A DNA stretch of 64,000 nucleotides from Kiloniellales bacterium (GCA_030066685.1 JASJBF010000051.1:104716-168715), one strand, 5' to 3'. Counted from the stretch's first letter, positions 1 to 9,579 are shown. Translations and numbers: made by a program. Notes: generated by a model not told the origin, from the sequence alone.

Positions 1-4
1 ACCC

Positions 5-1378
<1,374 letters not shown>

Positions 1379-1391
1379 TCCCACAATTAAT

Positions 1392-1516
1392 CCCCTCCCC
1401 CCTTGTGGGGGAGGGCCAGGGTGGGGGGTATCACGAAGCGACAAGCCGACATCGAGGCAATCCGTGCGGCCTTCGGCCGCCACCCCCTCCTGTATCCTCC
1501 CCCATCAAGGGGGAGG
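1392..1516. repeat. composite GC-rich palindromic repeat (type B)
   Basis: Two short hairpins, CCCTCCCCCCTTGTGGGGGAGGG-like at 1392-1415 and CCTCCCCC-ATCAA-GGGGGAGG-like at 1496-1516, face each other with GGGTGGGGGG at 1419-1429 and CCACCCCCTCC at 1480-1490 between them, so the whole unit is itself an imperfect inverted repeat. The same architecture recurs at 38137-38240 and 45178-45302, and a looser version at 5018-5103. This looks like a dispersed non-autonomous palindromic element. No coding content was seen. Confidence 0.75.
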
Positions 1517-1608
1517 AGGCCTTTGTTGGCGCCGTTCGAGCTGAAACTGAAAGGCCGTGGATCTGGCCAGCAGATGCCAGCAGGAGCGGGTGGTGCGGTA
1601 AGGTGCCC

Positions 1609-1660
1609 TAGAGCACGATGATATGAGGTTGAACCAACCTCATATCTGAATCGTGCTCTA
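1609..1660. repeat. 52-bp intergenic palindrome (type C, copy 1)
   Basis: The unit begins TAGAGCACGATGATATGAGG and returns as its reverse complement, ending in ATCGTGCTCTA, with arms of about 23 bases around a short GTTGAACCAAC centre. A near-identical unit overlaps the argF stop codon at 16379-16429. There is no T-run to make it a convincing Rho-independent terminator in either direction, though as RNA it would form a strong hairpin. Confidence 0.8.
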
Positions 1661-1671
1661 AACTGTTGAAA

Positions 1672-1720
1672 TAGAGCGGGATGATTTGAAGTCCAATCGA
1701 CTTCAAATCATCCCGCTCTA
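1672..1720. repeat. 49-bp intergenic palindrome (type C, variant copy 2)
   Basis: This unit begins TAGAGCGGGATGATTTGAAG and returns as its reverse complement, ending CATCCCGCTCTA. It shares the TAGAGC ends and the GATGAT core with the neighbouring palindrome 11 bases upstream, but its arms differ at several positions in a compensatory way, so base pairing is kept. It ends 27 bases before the ATG of the SDR gene, so it may form a structured leader for that mRNA. Confidence 0.78.
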
Positions 1721-1747
1721 GGGGACACGATGCGCGGGAGGCAGGTC

Positions 1748-2497
1748 ATGCTCTTGAAGGACAAGGTCGCCGTCATCACCGGCGGCGCGTCGCGGGCCGG
1801 GATCGGCCGGGCCACCGCGCAGCTCTTCGCGGCCGAGGGCGCCCGGGTCGCGATCCTCGACCTGGCGGAGGAGGAACCCGAAGCCGCGGCCGCGGAACTG
1901 GGCGAGGCGCACTACGGCGCGGTCTGCGACGTCCGCGACCGTGAGGCCTGCCTCGACGCCGTGGCGGCCATCGCCGCGCGCCTCGGCGGCATCGATATCC
2001 TGATCGGCAACGCCGGCGTGGTCTTCGGCACCCCGCTGGCGGAGATCGCTCCTGCCGAGTACGACCTGGTGATGGACGTCAACCTGCGGGGCAACTTCCA
2101 GATGGCCCAGGCCGTGGTCCCGCACATGGAGGCGCGCGGCGGCGGCAGCCTGGTCTTCGTCTCCTCCATCGCCGGGCAGGTCGGCGGCGGCCTCTTCGGC
2201 CGCTCCCACTACGCCGCCGCCAAGTCCGGGATCTTCGGCCTGGCCAAGGCCCTGGCCCGCGAGCTTGCGCCCGAGGGCATCCGCTCAAACGCCATCGCGC
2301 CGGGGGTCATCGACAACGACTTCACCAAGGGCCGGATGACTCCTGAGGACAAGGCGCGGATCGCCGAGACCGTGCCGCTGGGCCGCCTCGGCCGCTCCGA
2401 GGACATCGCCGAGGCCTGCCTCTACCTGGCCTCGGACCGGGCCGCCTACGTCACCGGCCAGGTGCTCTCGGTCAACGGCGGCCTGCACATCTTCTGA
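1748..2497 (+). CDS. SDR-family oxidoreductase (FabG-like)
   Basis: NAD(P)-dependent short-chain dehydrogenase/reductase of 249 residues, the usual length for classical FabG-like enzymes. Rossmann motif near the amino terminus (VITGGASRAGIG), NAG motif (LIGNAGVV), catalytic Ser in VFVSSIAG and the YxxxK pair in HYAAAKSG are all present, and the tail AAYVTGQVLSVNGGLHIF is typical. The glycine motif is odd: TGGASRAGIG has two extra residues between Ser and Gly compared with the common TGGASGIG. I chose the ATG at 1748 because GGGAGG lies 6 bases upstream; an in-frame ATG 18 bases earlier has no such site. The substrate cannot be told from sequence; a 3-oxoacyl-ACP or sugar/alcohol substrate are both possible. 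It stands alone between repeats and cimA. Confidence 0.9.
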   Translation: MLLKDKVAVITGGASRAGIGRATAQLFAAEGARVAILDLAEEEPEAAAAELGEAHYGAVCDVRDREACLDAVAAIAARLGGIDILIGNAGVVFGTPLAEIAPAEYDLVMDVNLRGNFQMAQAVVPHMEARGGGSLVFVSSIAGQVGGGLFGRSHYAAAKSGIFGLAKALARELAPEGIRSNAIAPGVIDNDFTKGRMTPEDKARIAETVPLGRLGRSEDIAEACLYLASDRAAYVTGQVLSVNGGLHIF

Positions 2498-2596
2498 GCC
2501 GGGACCCGCGGTCCCTGGGCCTCCAGGGTTAACGCCGCTCAAGTTGACCGCCCGGGCGCCCTGGGGCTGAATAGCCGGCCTGGCGGGAGGCGGGAC

Positions 2597-4216
2597 ATGG
2601 CCGAGGACAAGCGGGTCTATCTCTTCGATTCGACGTTGCGCGACGGCGCCCAGACCCAGGGCGTCGACTTCACCGTGCCCGACAAGGTCGCAATCGCCGA
2701 GGCTCTGGACGGCCTGGGTATCGACTACGTCGAGGGCGGCTGGCCCGGCGCCAACCCGACCGACGACGCCTTCTTCGGCGCGCCGCCGGCCCTGGGCTCG
2801 GCGCGCCTGGTCGCCTTCGGCATGACCCGGCGGCCCGGCCGCTCCTGCGCCAACGATCCCGGCCTGTCGCAGGTCCTGCGCGCCGGCGCGCCGGCGGTCT
2901 GCCTGGTCGGCAAGGCCTGGGACTTCCACGTCGAGGTCGCCCTGGGAGTCCCCTTGAGCGAGAACGTCGAGATGATCGCCGACAGCCTGGCCTACGCGGG
3001 GTCCAAGGCCGAGGAGGTCATGTTCGACGCCGAGCACTTCTTCGACGGCTACAAGGCCAACCCCGGCTACGCCCTGGACTGCCTCAAGGCGGCGCTCGAG
3101 GCCGGGGCCCGCTGGATCGTGCTCTGCGACACCAACGGCGGCACCCTGCCGGCCGAGGTCGAGCGCATCGTCGGCGAGGTGGTCGGCACGATCCCGGGCG
3201 AGCGCCTGGGCATCCATTGCCACAACGACACCGAGAACGCGGTCGCCAACTCCCTGGCCGCGGTCAAGGCCGGCGCGCGCCAGGTCCAGGGCACCCTGAA
3301 CGGCCTGGGCGAGCGCTGCGGCAACGCCAACCTGGTCTCGCTGATTCCCTCCCTCATGCTCAAGACCGACTACGAGGTCGGGATGTCCGAGGCGCAGCTC
3401 AGGCAGCTGACCTCGGTCTCGCGGCTGCTGGACGAGCGGCTCAACCGGGCGCCGGCGCGCAACGCCGCCTACGTCGGCGAGAGCGCCTTCGCCCACAAGG
3501 GCGGCCTGCACGTCTCGGCGGTCGAGAAAGACCCCAAGACCTACGAGCACATCGAGCCCGGCCTGGTCGGCAACCAGCGGCACATCGTGGTCTCGGACCA
3601 GTCCGGGCGCTCCAACATCCTGGCCCGCTTCCGCGAGGCCGGCTTCGAGGTTGACCCCAAGGATTCCAAGGTCGCGGCCCTGGTCGACACGGTCAAGGAG
3701 CGGGAGTTCCAGGGCTACGCCTACGACGGCGCCGAGGCCAGCTTCGAGCTCCTGGCCGGCCGCGCCCTGGGCCGGATCGTCGACTACTTCACCCTCAGCC
3801 GCTTCCGGATCATGGACAACCGGCGCTGGAGCGCCCGCGGCGAGCTGGTGACCGAGTCCGAGGCCACGGTGAACCTGGTGGTCGACGGCGAGGAGCGCCA
3901 CGAGGTGGCCAACGGCAACGGCCCGGTCAACGCTCTCGACATCGCCCTGCGCAAGGCCCTGATCGCCAGTTACCCGGGCCTCGAGGACCTGCACCTGGTG
4001 GACTACAAGGTGCGCATCCTGACCCCCTCCGACGGCACCCGGGCGATCACCCGGGTGATGATCGAGAGCGCCGATTCCACGGGCCGGCGCTGGACCACGG
4101 TCGGGGTCTCGACCGACATCATCGACGCCTCCTTCAACGCCCTCCACGACGCCTACACCTGGAAGCTCTACCGCGACGGCGCCCGGTCCCTCAACGGCCG
4201 GGCCGCGGCCAAGTAG
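2597..4216 (+). CDS. cimA: (R)-citramalate synthase
   Basis: Condenses acetyl-CoA and pyruvate to citramalate, the entry to threonine-independent isoleucine synthesis. The 539 residues comprise an HMGL-like TIM barrel (about 5-290, starting LFDSTLRDGAQTQG with the catalytic Arg-Asp pair and the metal-binding HCHNDTENA segment) followed by a LeuA-type allosteric domain (about 400-530). The sequence GGWPGANPTDDAFF early in the barrel fits the CimA group better than LeuA or homocitrate synthase. An alternative name would be a 2-isopropylmalate synthase/homocitrate synthase family protein. The start ATG is preceded by GGGAGG about 9 bases upstream. It is probably co-transcribed with the methyltransferase gene 25 bases downstream. 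Confidence 0.92.
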   Translation: MAEDKRVYLFDSTLRDGAQTQGVDFTVPDKVAIAEALDGLGIDYVEGGWPGANPTDDAFFGAPPALGSARLVAFGMTRRPGRSCANDPGLSQVLRAGAPAVCLVGKAWDFHVEVALGVPLSENVEMIADSLAYAGSKAEEVMFDAEHFFDGYKANPGYALDCLKAALEAGARWIVLCDTNGGTLPAEVERIVGEVVGTIPGERLGIHCHNDTENAVANSLAAVKAGARQVQGTLNGLGERCGNANLVSLIPSLMLKTDYEVGMSEAQLRQLTSVSRLLDERLNRAPARNAAYVGESAFAHKGGLHVSAVEKDPKTYEHIEPGLVGNQRHIVVSDQSGRSNILARFREAGFEVDPKDSKVAALVDTVKEREFQGYAYDGAEASFELLAGRALGRIVDYFTLSRFRIMDNRRWSARGELVTESEATVNLVVDGEERHEVANGNGPVNALDIALRKALIASYPGLEDLHLVDYKVRILTPSDGTRAITRVMIESADSTGRRWTTVGVSTDIIDASFNALHDAYTWKLYRDGARSLNGRAAAK

Positions 4217-4241
4217 GCGAGGGGCGGGAAGGCTTAGGGAC

Positions 4242-5003
4242 TTGGCCGGCACCGACAAGACCAAAGCGGCGGCCGAAGGCGGCCCGGTCGTGATCCTGGT
4301 CGACCCGCAGCTCGGCGAGAACATCGGCATGTGCGCCCGGGCCATGCTGAACTGCGGCCTGACCGAGCTGCGCCTGGTCCGGCCGCGCGACGGCTGGCCC
4401 AGCGAGGCCGCGGTCTCGGCCGCCTCGGGCGCCGACCGGATCCTGGCCGAGGCCCGGCTCTTCGACGACACCGCGGCGGCGGTGGCCGACCAGCAGCGGG
4501 TCTTCGCCACCACGGCGCGGCTGCGCGACATGGAGAAGCCCCTCCTGACCCCGCGCGAGGCGGCGGCCGAGCTCAGGGCCGCGGCGGACGCCGGGGCGCG
4601 GGCGGGCCTGCTCTTCGGGCCGGAGCGCGCCGGCCTGGTCAACGACGACGTCGCCCTGGCCGACGTCGCGATCACGGTGCCGCTCAACCCGGCCTTCTCC
4701 TCGCTCAACCTGGCGCAGTCCGTCCTGCTGATCGGCTACGAGTGGTTCCAGGCTAGCGCCGAGGCGCCGCCCGGGCGCCTGACCCGGACCGGCGCCGCGC
4801 CGGCCAGCAAGGCCGAGCTGGTCAACTTCTTCGGCCGTCTGGAGCAGGCCCTGGACGAGACCGGCTTCCTCCACCCGGTCGAGAAGCGCCCGGTGATGGT
4901 CCGCAACATTCGCAACCTCTTCACCCGGGCCGAGCTGACCGCCCAGGAGGTCCAGACCCTCCACGGCATCCTCAGCGCCCTGCGCAAGGGCGAGGGACGT
5001 TAA
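4242..5003 (+). CDS. TrmJ-like tRNA/rRNA 2'-O-methyltransferase (SpoU/TrmH superfamily)
   Basis: SAM-dependent ribose methyltransferase of the SPOUT class, 253 residues. The amino-terminal segment PVVILVDPQLGENIGMCARAM and the deep-knot motifs LLFGPERAGLVNDD and ITVPLNPAFSSLNLAQSV match the TrmJ (tRNA Cm32/Um32) group. The C-terminal helical extension (residues about 185-253, ending RAELTAQEVQTLHGIL) is also typical of TrmJ. The start is a TTG at 4242; no in-frame ATG precedes the VVILVDP motif, so a TTG or a later start must be used. It lies 25 bases after cimA on the same strand. Exact target nucleotide is inference from the family. Confidence 0.85.
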   Translation: MAGTDKTKAAAEGGPVVILVDPQLGENIGMCARAMLNCGLTELRLVRPRDGWPSEAAVSAASGADRILAEARLFDDTAAAVADQQRVFATTARLRDMEKPLLTPREAAAELRAAADAGARAGLLFGPERAGLVNDDVALADVAITVPLNPAFSSLNLAQSVLLIGYEWFQASAEAPPGRLTRTGAAPASKAELVNFFGRLEQALDETGFLHPVEKRPVMVRNIRNLFTRAELTAQEVQTLHGILSALRKGEGR

Positions 5004-5017
5004 AGCGCCGGGGCCTT

Positions 5018-5103
5018 CCCCTCACCCGCTCGCGGCTTGCGCCGCTCCCACCCTCTCCCGGTGGGAGAGGGTTGTGGAGCCTTAGCCGGAGCTGGGTGAG
5101 GGG
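5018..5103. repeat. GC-rich palindromic repeat (type B, variant)
   Basis: Outer arms CCCCTCACCC (5018-5027) and GGGTGAGGGG (5094-5103) enclose an inner hairpin CCCTCTCCCG/GTGGGAGAGGG at 5051-5071. It lies in the 294-base gap between the methyltransferase gene and rpsD. The remainder of the gap, about 5104-5297, must hold the rpsD leader; I see no clear promoter in it. Confidence 0.65.
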
Positions 5104-5297
5104 AGTGGCGCAGTCCGTGCCGAAAAGCACCCCGACGCCACGGTTTGACAAATCCGGCGGCGGCCCTATAGTCCGGCCGCCAATTTCCGGGAACGTGGGC
5201 TGGGCGCCTGAGGCCCAGACCCCGCCCGCCCCGAGAAGATCCTCTGCGATCGCGGGGCCGGGACTACCGGGACAAAAACAGAAGGAACCGACCGCAA

Positions 5298-5912
5298 ATG
5301 TCGAAACGCGAGACCTCCAAGTACAAGATCAACCGCCGCCTGGGCGTCAACCTTTGGGGCCGGCCCAAGAGCCCGGTCAACAAGCGCGAGTACGGCCCCG
5401 GCCAGCACGGCCAGCGCCGCCGCAAGCCTTCGGACTTCGGCACCCAGCTGATGGCCAAGCAGAAGCTCAAGGGCTACTACGGCAACATCGGCGAGAAGCA
5501 ATTTCGGCGCTATTACGCCGAGGCGGTTCGTCGGCGCGGCGACACCGGCGAGAACCTGGTCGAGATCCTGGAACGCCGCCTGGATGCGATGATCTACCGC
5601 GCCAAGCTGGTGCCGACCGTCTTCGCCGCGCGGCAGTTCGTCAACCACGGCCACATCCAGGTCAACGGCAAGCGGGTGACCATCCCCTCCTACCAGCTGC
5701 GCGACGGCGACGTGGTCCAGATCAAGGCCAAGAGCCGGGAGCTGCCGCTGGTGCTGGACGCCGTCCAGTCGAGCGAGCGCGACGTGCCGGACTATCTCTC
5801 GGTCGATTACAACCAGATGAAGGCCCAGTTCGTCCGCGGGCCCAAGCTCGCCGACGTGCCCTACCCGGTGCAGATGGAGCCGAACCTGGTGACCGAGTAC
5901 TACTCGCGCTAA
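5298..5912 (+). CDS. rpsD: 30S ribosomal protein S4
   Basis: Primary 16S rRNA-binding protein that nucleates small-subunit assembly. It is 204 residues long and begins [22 protein letters not shown], the alphaproteobacterial form that lacks the zinc-binding cysteines of some other S4 proteins. The S4 RNA-binding domain occupies about residues 94-160 ([20 protein letters not shown] through [15 protein letters not shown]). The tail ends [10 protein letters not shown] as in relatives. The gene is followed within 30 bases by a strong terminator, so it seems to be the end of its transcript. It lies apart from the main ribosomal protein operons, as is usual in this class. Confidence 0.97.
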   Translation: MSKRETSKYKINRRLGVNLWGRPKSPVNKREYGPGQHGQRRRKPSDFGTQLMAKQKLKGYYGNIGEKQFRRYYAEAVRRRGDTGENLVEILERRLDAMIYRAKLVPTVFAARQFVNHGHIQVNGKRVTIPSYQLRDGDVVQIKAKSRELPLVLDAVQSSERDVPDYLSVDYNQMKAQFVRGPKLADVPYPVQMEPNLVTEYYSR

Positions 5913-5938
5913 CCCCGCCGCGACCCAGAAAGATCGAG

Positions 5939-5970
5939 GGCCCGCCGCCGGAGAGGCGGCGGGCCGTTTT
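5939..5970 (+). terminator. Rho-independent terminator after rpsD
   Basis: GGCCCGCCGCC at 5939-5949 pairs perfectly with GGCGGCGGGCC at 5955-5965 across a GGAGA loop, followed by GTTTT. It sits 27 bases after the rpsD stop codon and 30 bases before the convergent TctC gene stop. Confidence 0.9.
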
Positions 5971-5999
5971 GAGCCTCGGCCTGGACGAAGGATCGGGCG

Positions 6000-6992
6000 T
6001 TAGTTGATCTCGCCCATCTTGGCCAGGAGGCTGCGGTGGATGTCGCGCTCCTGGAGCCAGTAGCTCTTGAGGTCCTTGCCGGTCAGGAAGGTGCCGCGCA
6101 GGCTGGCCTGGTTCATGTAGTCCTGCCAGTCCTTGGACTCGTAGACCTCGCGGAAGAGGTCCTGGTAGAAGGCGGCGGCTTCCTGGCTCATCCCCGGCGG
6201 GCCGACGATGCTGCGCTGCATGAAGTAGACGATCTCGCGTCCCTTCTCCTTGAAGGTCGGGACGTCGGTGAACATGTCGAGGCGTTCCGGGGTGAACACG
6301 GCCAGGGGACGGGTCTTGCCATCGAGGTAGTAGTCCTCCTGCTCCGCCGGGTTGTTGACCGTCGAGTCGGCGCGCTTCTCGACCAGCTCCTTGGCGACCC
6401 GGCCGCCGCCCTTGAAGGGCACGTACTTCATCCTGAGGCCGTAGGTGGCGTTGAGGGAGTCGGTCAGCAGGTTGTCCTCGGAGGACTTGCCGGTCCCGGC
6501 CATGATCCACTTGTCGCCCTTGGCCTTGGCGGCGGCGATGAACTCGTCGAGCGAGGTGATGTTGGTGTCGGCGTGGACCCAGAGCACGAAGGTGTCCTCG
6601 GCCATGCGGCCGATCGGCGTGAAGGTGTCGATGTCGATCTTCAACTCGGGCCGGCGCAGCGGCGTGGTATAGAAGCTGTTCAGGGTCACCATGACGACGT
6701 GCGGGTTGCCCCTGTTCTTGGCCATGTAGCTCAAGGCCTCGGCGCCCGAACCCTCGGGCTTGTTGATCGGGACGAAGGGCACCGGCGAAAGCTCCTCGTC
6801 CTCGATGATCCGCTTGAAGCGCCGGGCCATCTTGTCGGCGCCGCCGCCCTTGCCGGCCATGATGACCAGCTCGACCGGCTTGCGTGGTTCCCAGCTCTGC
6901 GCCGTCGCGTCGCTTGTCGCGAAGCCCAGCGCGAGGACCGCGGCAAGGCAGATTCCCAAAACCAGACTTCCGCGTGACCCTGCTTTCGCCAT
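6000..6992 (-). CDS. Tripartite tricarboxylate transporter receptor (TctC/Bug family)
   Basis: Exported solute receptor of a TTT-type secondary transporter, 330 residues. A signal peptide is visible (MAKAG, hydrophobic LVLGICLAAVLALGFA, cleavage near ATAQS). The mature part starts WEPRKPVELVIMAGKGGGADKMARRF, a typical Bug-family opening, and has the VPFKGGGRVAKELVEKRAD segment of the ligand-binding site. The ATG at 6992 follows GGAGGAG about 4 bases upstream; an upstream in-frame ATG at 7049 would give a signal-less extension and was rejected. No TctA or TctB membrane subunits are in the window, so this receptor is an orphan here. Bug proteins bind carboxylates or amides; the ligand is not known. 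Confidence 0.9.
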   Translation of the reverse strand: MAKAGSRGSLVLGICLAAVLALGFATSDATAQSWEPRKPVELVIMAGKGGGADKMARRFKRIIEDEELSPVPFVPINKPEGSGAEALSYMAKNRGNPHVVMVTLNSFYTTPLRRPELKIDIDTFTPIGRMAEDTFVLWVHADTNITSLDEFIAAAKAKGDKWIMAGTGKSSEDNLLTDSLNATYGLRMKYVPFKGGGRVAKELVEKRADSTVNNPAEQEDYYLDGKTRPLAVFTPERLDMFTDVPTFKEKGREIVYFMQRSIVGPPGMSQEAAAFYQDLFREVYESKDWQDYMNQASLRGTFLTGKDLKSYWLQERDIHRSLLAKMGEIN

Positions 6993-7511
6993 ACTTCTCC
7001 TCCTGGTGACGAAGCCAGCACCGACTTTGGCCCGATCCCTAGCGGCCATGGCTGACGCTCAATCCTGGGACGGTGGGCGCGCGCACCTGCAACCGATCCG
7101 ATTTTGCAGCTCAAGCCTTCTCGCGCAAGCGGATAGGTCGGCGGCTCTGCGTCGACTTGCCGTTCGAGCGACCCCAACCTTTCGGGTCCCAAGTGTCGGT
7201 TTCCATGATTGCCGAAGGATATACGTGATCTCCGGGCACGGTGGCGATGCAAAAGACCCGGTCCACAAAAAAGACACAAGAGATTGATAAAAGCCATAGT
7301 CTTTCCGCAGCTTCGGCGGATCCAAATCAATTTGGGGTTGTTGCTTGAGGCGCTGCTGTGCTTTATCCTGAAACTCAGGTCACACGAGCTGGCAACTCCA
7401 TTGCTTTTTTTGTCTATGGAGAAGACCATACCCCACTAGATATATCCCTGGATCTTCACGCAGGGGTGGTGATCTCCGACCCGAGCTTCTGAAAAAAGGA
7501 GGCGATTGAGC
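6993..7511. other. divergent intergenic region between two binding-protein genes
   Basis: A 519-base gap with no convincing gene. It must carry the promoters of both divergent genes. The right half (about 7280-7440) is visibly richer in A and T than the surroundings, including a run of seven T at 7407-7413. Short open frames across it in both strands lack ribosome sites and recognisable sequence, so I left them out. Confidence 0.6.
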
Positions 7512-8642
7512 ATGTTGAGGCCAGGAGGATCGTTTAGGAATACGTTCCTGCTCTGCGCCGCGGTCGTTGTGGCGGCCACAAGTGCACAGGCGGAAAGCTA
7601 CTTCCAGCTGAGAAAGAAGGTCAACGCCAACACGGTGCGCATCGTCACCGGCAGCATCGAGGACACGGCCTTCCGGATCGGCGCCGACATGTCCGCGGTC
7701 CTCGACAAGGGCGACGACCTGCGGATCCTGCCGATCATGGGCAAGGGTTCGCTGCAGAACGTCACCGACATCCTCTATCTCAAGGGCGTGGATGTCGGCA
7801 TCATCCAGTCCGACGTCCTGGCCTATGTCCGCGACCGCAAGATCCACAAAGGCCTGGACCGCCGCCTCAACTACATCACCAAGCTCTACAACGAGGAATT
7901 CCATCTTCTGGCGCGCAAGCAGGTCGGGAGCCTCAAGGAGCTTGTCGGCAAGCGGGTGAACATCGGCGAGCCGGGCAGCGGATCGACCGTCACGGCCTCG
8001 ATCGTGTTCCAGACCCTGGGGATCCAGATCACGCCGACCAACTACGATCAGGCCCTGGCCCTGGAGATGCTGAAGAGCGGCAAGATCGACGCCATGGTCT
8101 CGGTGGCGGCCAAGCCGACGGGCCTCCTGAGCACGGTCAAGGCCGAGGACGGGCTGCATCTCTTGGGCATCCCGCGGACCCCGGCGCTGCTGCAAACCTA
8201 TCTGCCCGGGCGCTTGAAGGCCGAAGACTATCCGAAGCTGATCGCCGCCGGCAGCGAGATCGAGACGCTCTCGGTCGGCGCCGTCCTGGCGGTCTTTGCC
8301 TGGAAGCAGGACACCAAGCGCTATCGGAACGTCGAGCGCTTCGTAAACGCCCTTTTTGACAACATCTCCGAGTTCCAGAAGAGGCCACGGCACCGGAAGT
8401 GGACCGAGGTCAGCCTTCAGGCTTCTGTGCCCGGCTGGACCCGTTTTCCGGCCTCCGAGGCCTGGCTGCAGAGGCGGCTCGCCGTCGCCCGTTCCGGCGG
8501 GAGCAGCCAGGAGGACCAGCTTCAGGCCGCCTTCAAGGCCTTCCTGGCCAAGGAGGCGCCGGGCTTGGCCGACAAGATGAACCAGCGCCAGCAGGACGAG
8601 CTGTTCCAGCGCTTCCTGATCTGGGCCAAGGAAAACCAGTAA
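7512..8642 (+). CDS. TAXI-family TRAP-type solute-binding protein
   Basis: Periplasmic binding protein of the TAXI group (376 residues) with a signal peptide (hydrophobic TFLLCAAVVVAATSAQA then ESYFQ). The body has the TAXI pattern: VRIVTGSIEDTAFRIGADMS near the start, then VGIIQSDVLAYV, and VGKRVNIGEPGSGSTVTASIVFQTLG around the middle, where ligand-binding residues lie in relatives. I chose the ATG at 7512, nine bases after AGGAGG (7497-7502); a TTG six bases earlier is too close to that site. No TRAP membrane subunits (DctQ/DctM) are nearby. The C-terminal 60 residues (SGGSSQEDQLQAAFKAFLAKE to the end) are highly charged and helical and look like an addition to the usual fold. Confidence 0.85.
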   Translation: MLRPGGSFRNTFLLCAAVVVAATSAQAESYFQLRKKVNANTVRIVTGSIEDTAFRIGADMSAVLDKGDDLRILPIMGKGSLQNVTDILYLKGVDVGIIQSDVLAYVRDRKIHKGLDRRLNYITKLYNEEFHLLARKQVGSLKELVGKRVNIGEPGSGSTVTASIVFQTLGIQITPTNYDQALALEMLKSGKIDAMVSVAAKPTGLLSTVKAEDGLHLLGIPRTPALLQTYLPGRLKAEDYPKLIAAGSEIETLSVGAVLAVFAWKQDTKRYRNVERFVNALFDNISEFQKRPRHRKWTEVSLQASVPGWTRFPASEAWLQRRLAVARSGGSSQEDQLQAAFKAFLAKEAPGLADKMNQRQQDELFQRFLIWAKENQ

Positions 8643-8668
8643 CCGATCGGCACGAGATCGCAGAGCTC

Positions 8669-8707
8669 CGGGCCGCCGGCCTATTGGCTGGCGGCCCGTT
8701 TTCTTTT
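8669..8707 (+). terminator. Rho-independent terminator after the TAXI gene
   Basis: CGGGCCGCC (8669-8677) pairs perfectly with GGCGGCCCG (8690-8698), followed by TTTTCTTTT. It lies between convergent genes and serves the plus-strand gene, whose stop codon is 27 bases upstream. Confidence 0.87.
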
Positions 8708-8718
8708 CACCGGGGTCT

Positions 8719-9108
8719 TCAGGTCGCCGCCGCCGCCTCGTCGGGCGCGAAGGCGACCTCGACGTGGTTGCCGTCGGGGTCCCGCAGGTGGATCTGGCGG
8801 ATCCCCCAGTCGGGCACGGTGCGAAGCTCGTAGGCGATCTCGGCAGCGCGCAGACGCTCGAGGAAGGCCTCCAGCCCCTTGGCCGTGAAGGCGAAGTGCT
8901 CGATGCCCGAGATCCCGCCGCCCGCTGCCGGCGTCTCGATCTCGACCAGATGAATGGCCGCCTTGCTGCCGCAATAGAGCCAGGTGCCGTCGAAGCTGAA
9001 GGGCGGCCGCGGCCCGACTTTGAGGCCCAGGACCTCCCGATAGAAGCGGACGAGATCGGGGCTGCGGGCGGTGCGGATGTTGACGTGGTCGAGATCGATC
9101 AGGGCCAT
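8719..9108 (-). CDS. VOC-family (glyoxalase/bleomycin-resistance/dioxygenase) protein
   Basis: Small metal-dependent enzyme fold of 129 residues with paired beta-alpha-beta-beta-beta modules. The first metal-ligand segment is LDHVNIRTARSPDLVRFYREVLGL (His near residue 8) and a second ligand pair is in GISGIEHFAF and HLRDPDGNHVEVAF (terminal Glu). These fit the VOC superfamily, but the substrate cannot be read from the sequence; lactoylglutathione lyase, a fosfomycin-type thiol transferase or an isomerase are all possible. It stands alone, convergent with the TAXI gene and downstream of the terminator that ends grxD. Confidence 0.85.
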   Translation of the reverse strand: MALIDLDHVNIRTARSPDLVRFYREVLGLKVGPRPPFSFDGTWLYCGSKAAIHLVEIETPAAGGGISGIEHFAFTAKGLEAFLERLRAAEIAYELRTVPDWGIRQIHLRDPDGNHVEVAFAPDEAAAAT

Positions 9109-9135
9109 GATTCGGCCAGTCTGACCGAGGCGCCG

Positions 9136-9169
9136 AAAAACGCAAGGGCCGCCCGATCCCGGGCGGCCC
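9136..9169 (-). terminator. Rho-independent terminator after grxD
   Basis: On the minus strand GGGCCGCCCG and CGGGCGGCCC (plus coordinates 9146-9155 and 9160-9169) form a perfect 10-bp stem with a four-base loop, followed by TTGCGTTTTTC. It terminates the purine/bolA/grxD transcript. Confidence 0.88.
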
Positions 9170-9195
9170 CGCAGGTCGTCCGACAGGCCGGCCGC

Positions 9196-9534
9196 TCAGG
9201 CGACGGCTTCGGTCTTGACGCCGCTCTTGGCCAGCAGGTCCTGGAGCTCGCCGCTCTGGAACATCTCGCGGATGATGTCGCAGCCGCCGACGAACTCGCC
9301 CTTGACGTAGAGCTGCGGGATCGTCGGCCAGTTGGTGAAGTCCTTGACTCCCTGGCGCAGGCCCGGGTCCTGCAGGACGTCGATGCCCTTGAACTTGACC
9401 CCCAGGTGGTTGAGGACCTGGACCACGGTGGCGGAAAAGCCGCACTGTGGGAAGACCGGCGTGCCCTTCATGAAGAGCACCACCTGGTTCTCGTCCAGCT
9501 CCTGTTGAATGCGCTCGTTGATCGTTTTGTCCAT
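9196..9534 (-). CDS. grxD: monothiol glutaredoxin, CGFS type
   Basis: Iron-sulfur cluster carrier of 112 residues. The single active-site cysteine is in the CGFS motif at residues 31-34 (PVFPQCGFSATVVQ), and the glutathione-binding motif WPTIPQLYVKGEFVGGCDI is intact. CGFS glutaredoxins bind a [2Fe-2S] cluster with glutathione and pair with BolA proteins. A bolA gene lies 45 bases upstream in the same direction, which supports that role. Start ATG at 9534 follows AAGGA about 7 bases upstream. Confidence 0.95.
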   Translation of the reverse strand: MDKTINERIQQELDENQVVLFMKGTPVFPQCGFSATVVQVLNHLGVKFKGIDVLQDPGLRQGVKDFTNWPTIPQLYVKGEFVGGCDIIREMFQSGELQDLLAKSGVKTEAVA

Positions 9535-9579
9535 GCTGTCCTTCCTTGCGGTCCGGTCCAGGACCCCTGCCTTGCAGGC

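Noticed and set aside
2285..4708. 807-codon open frame antisense to cimA and the methyltransferase gene
   Set aside because: It is the mirror of a high-GC coding strand; it is low-complexity, has no family match and lacks a ribosome site.
5072..6007. 311-codon frame overlapping rpsD
   Set aside because: It is an out-of-phase frame through rpsD with biased composition and no ribosome site.
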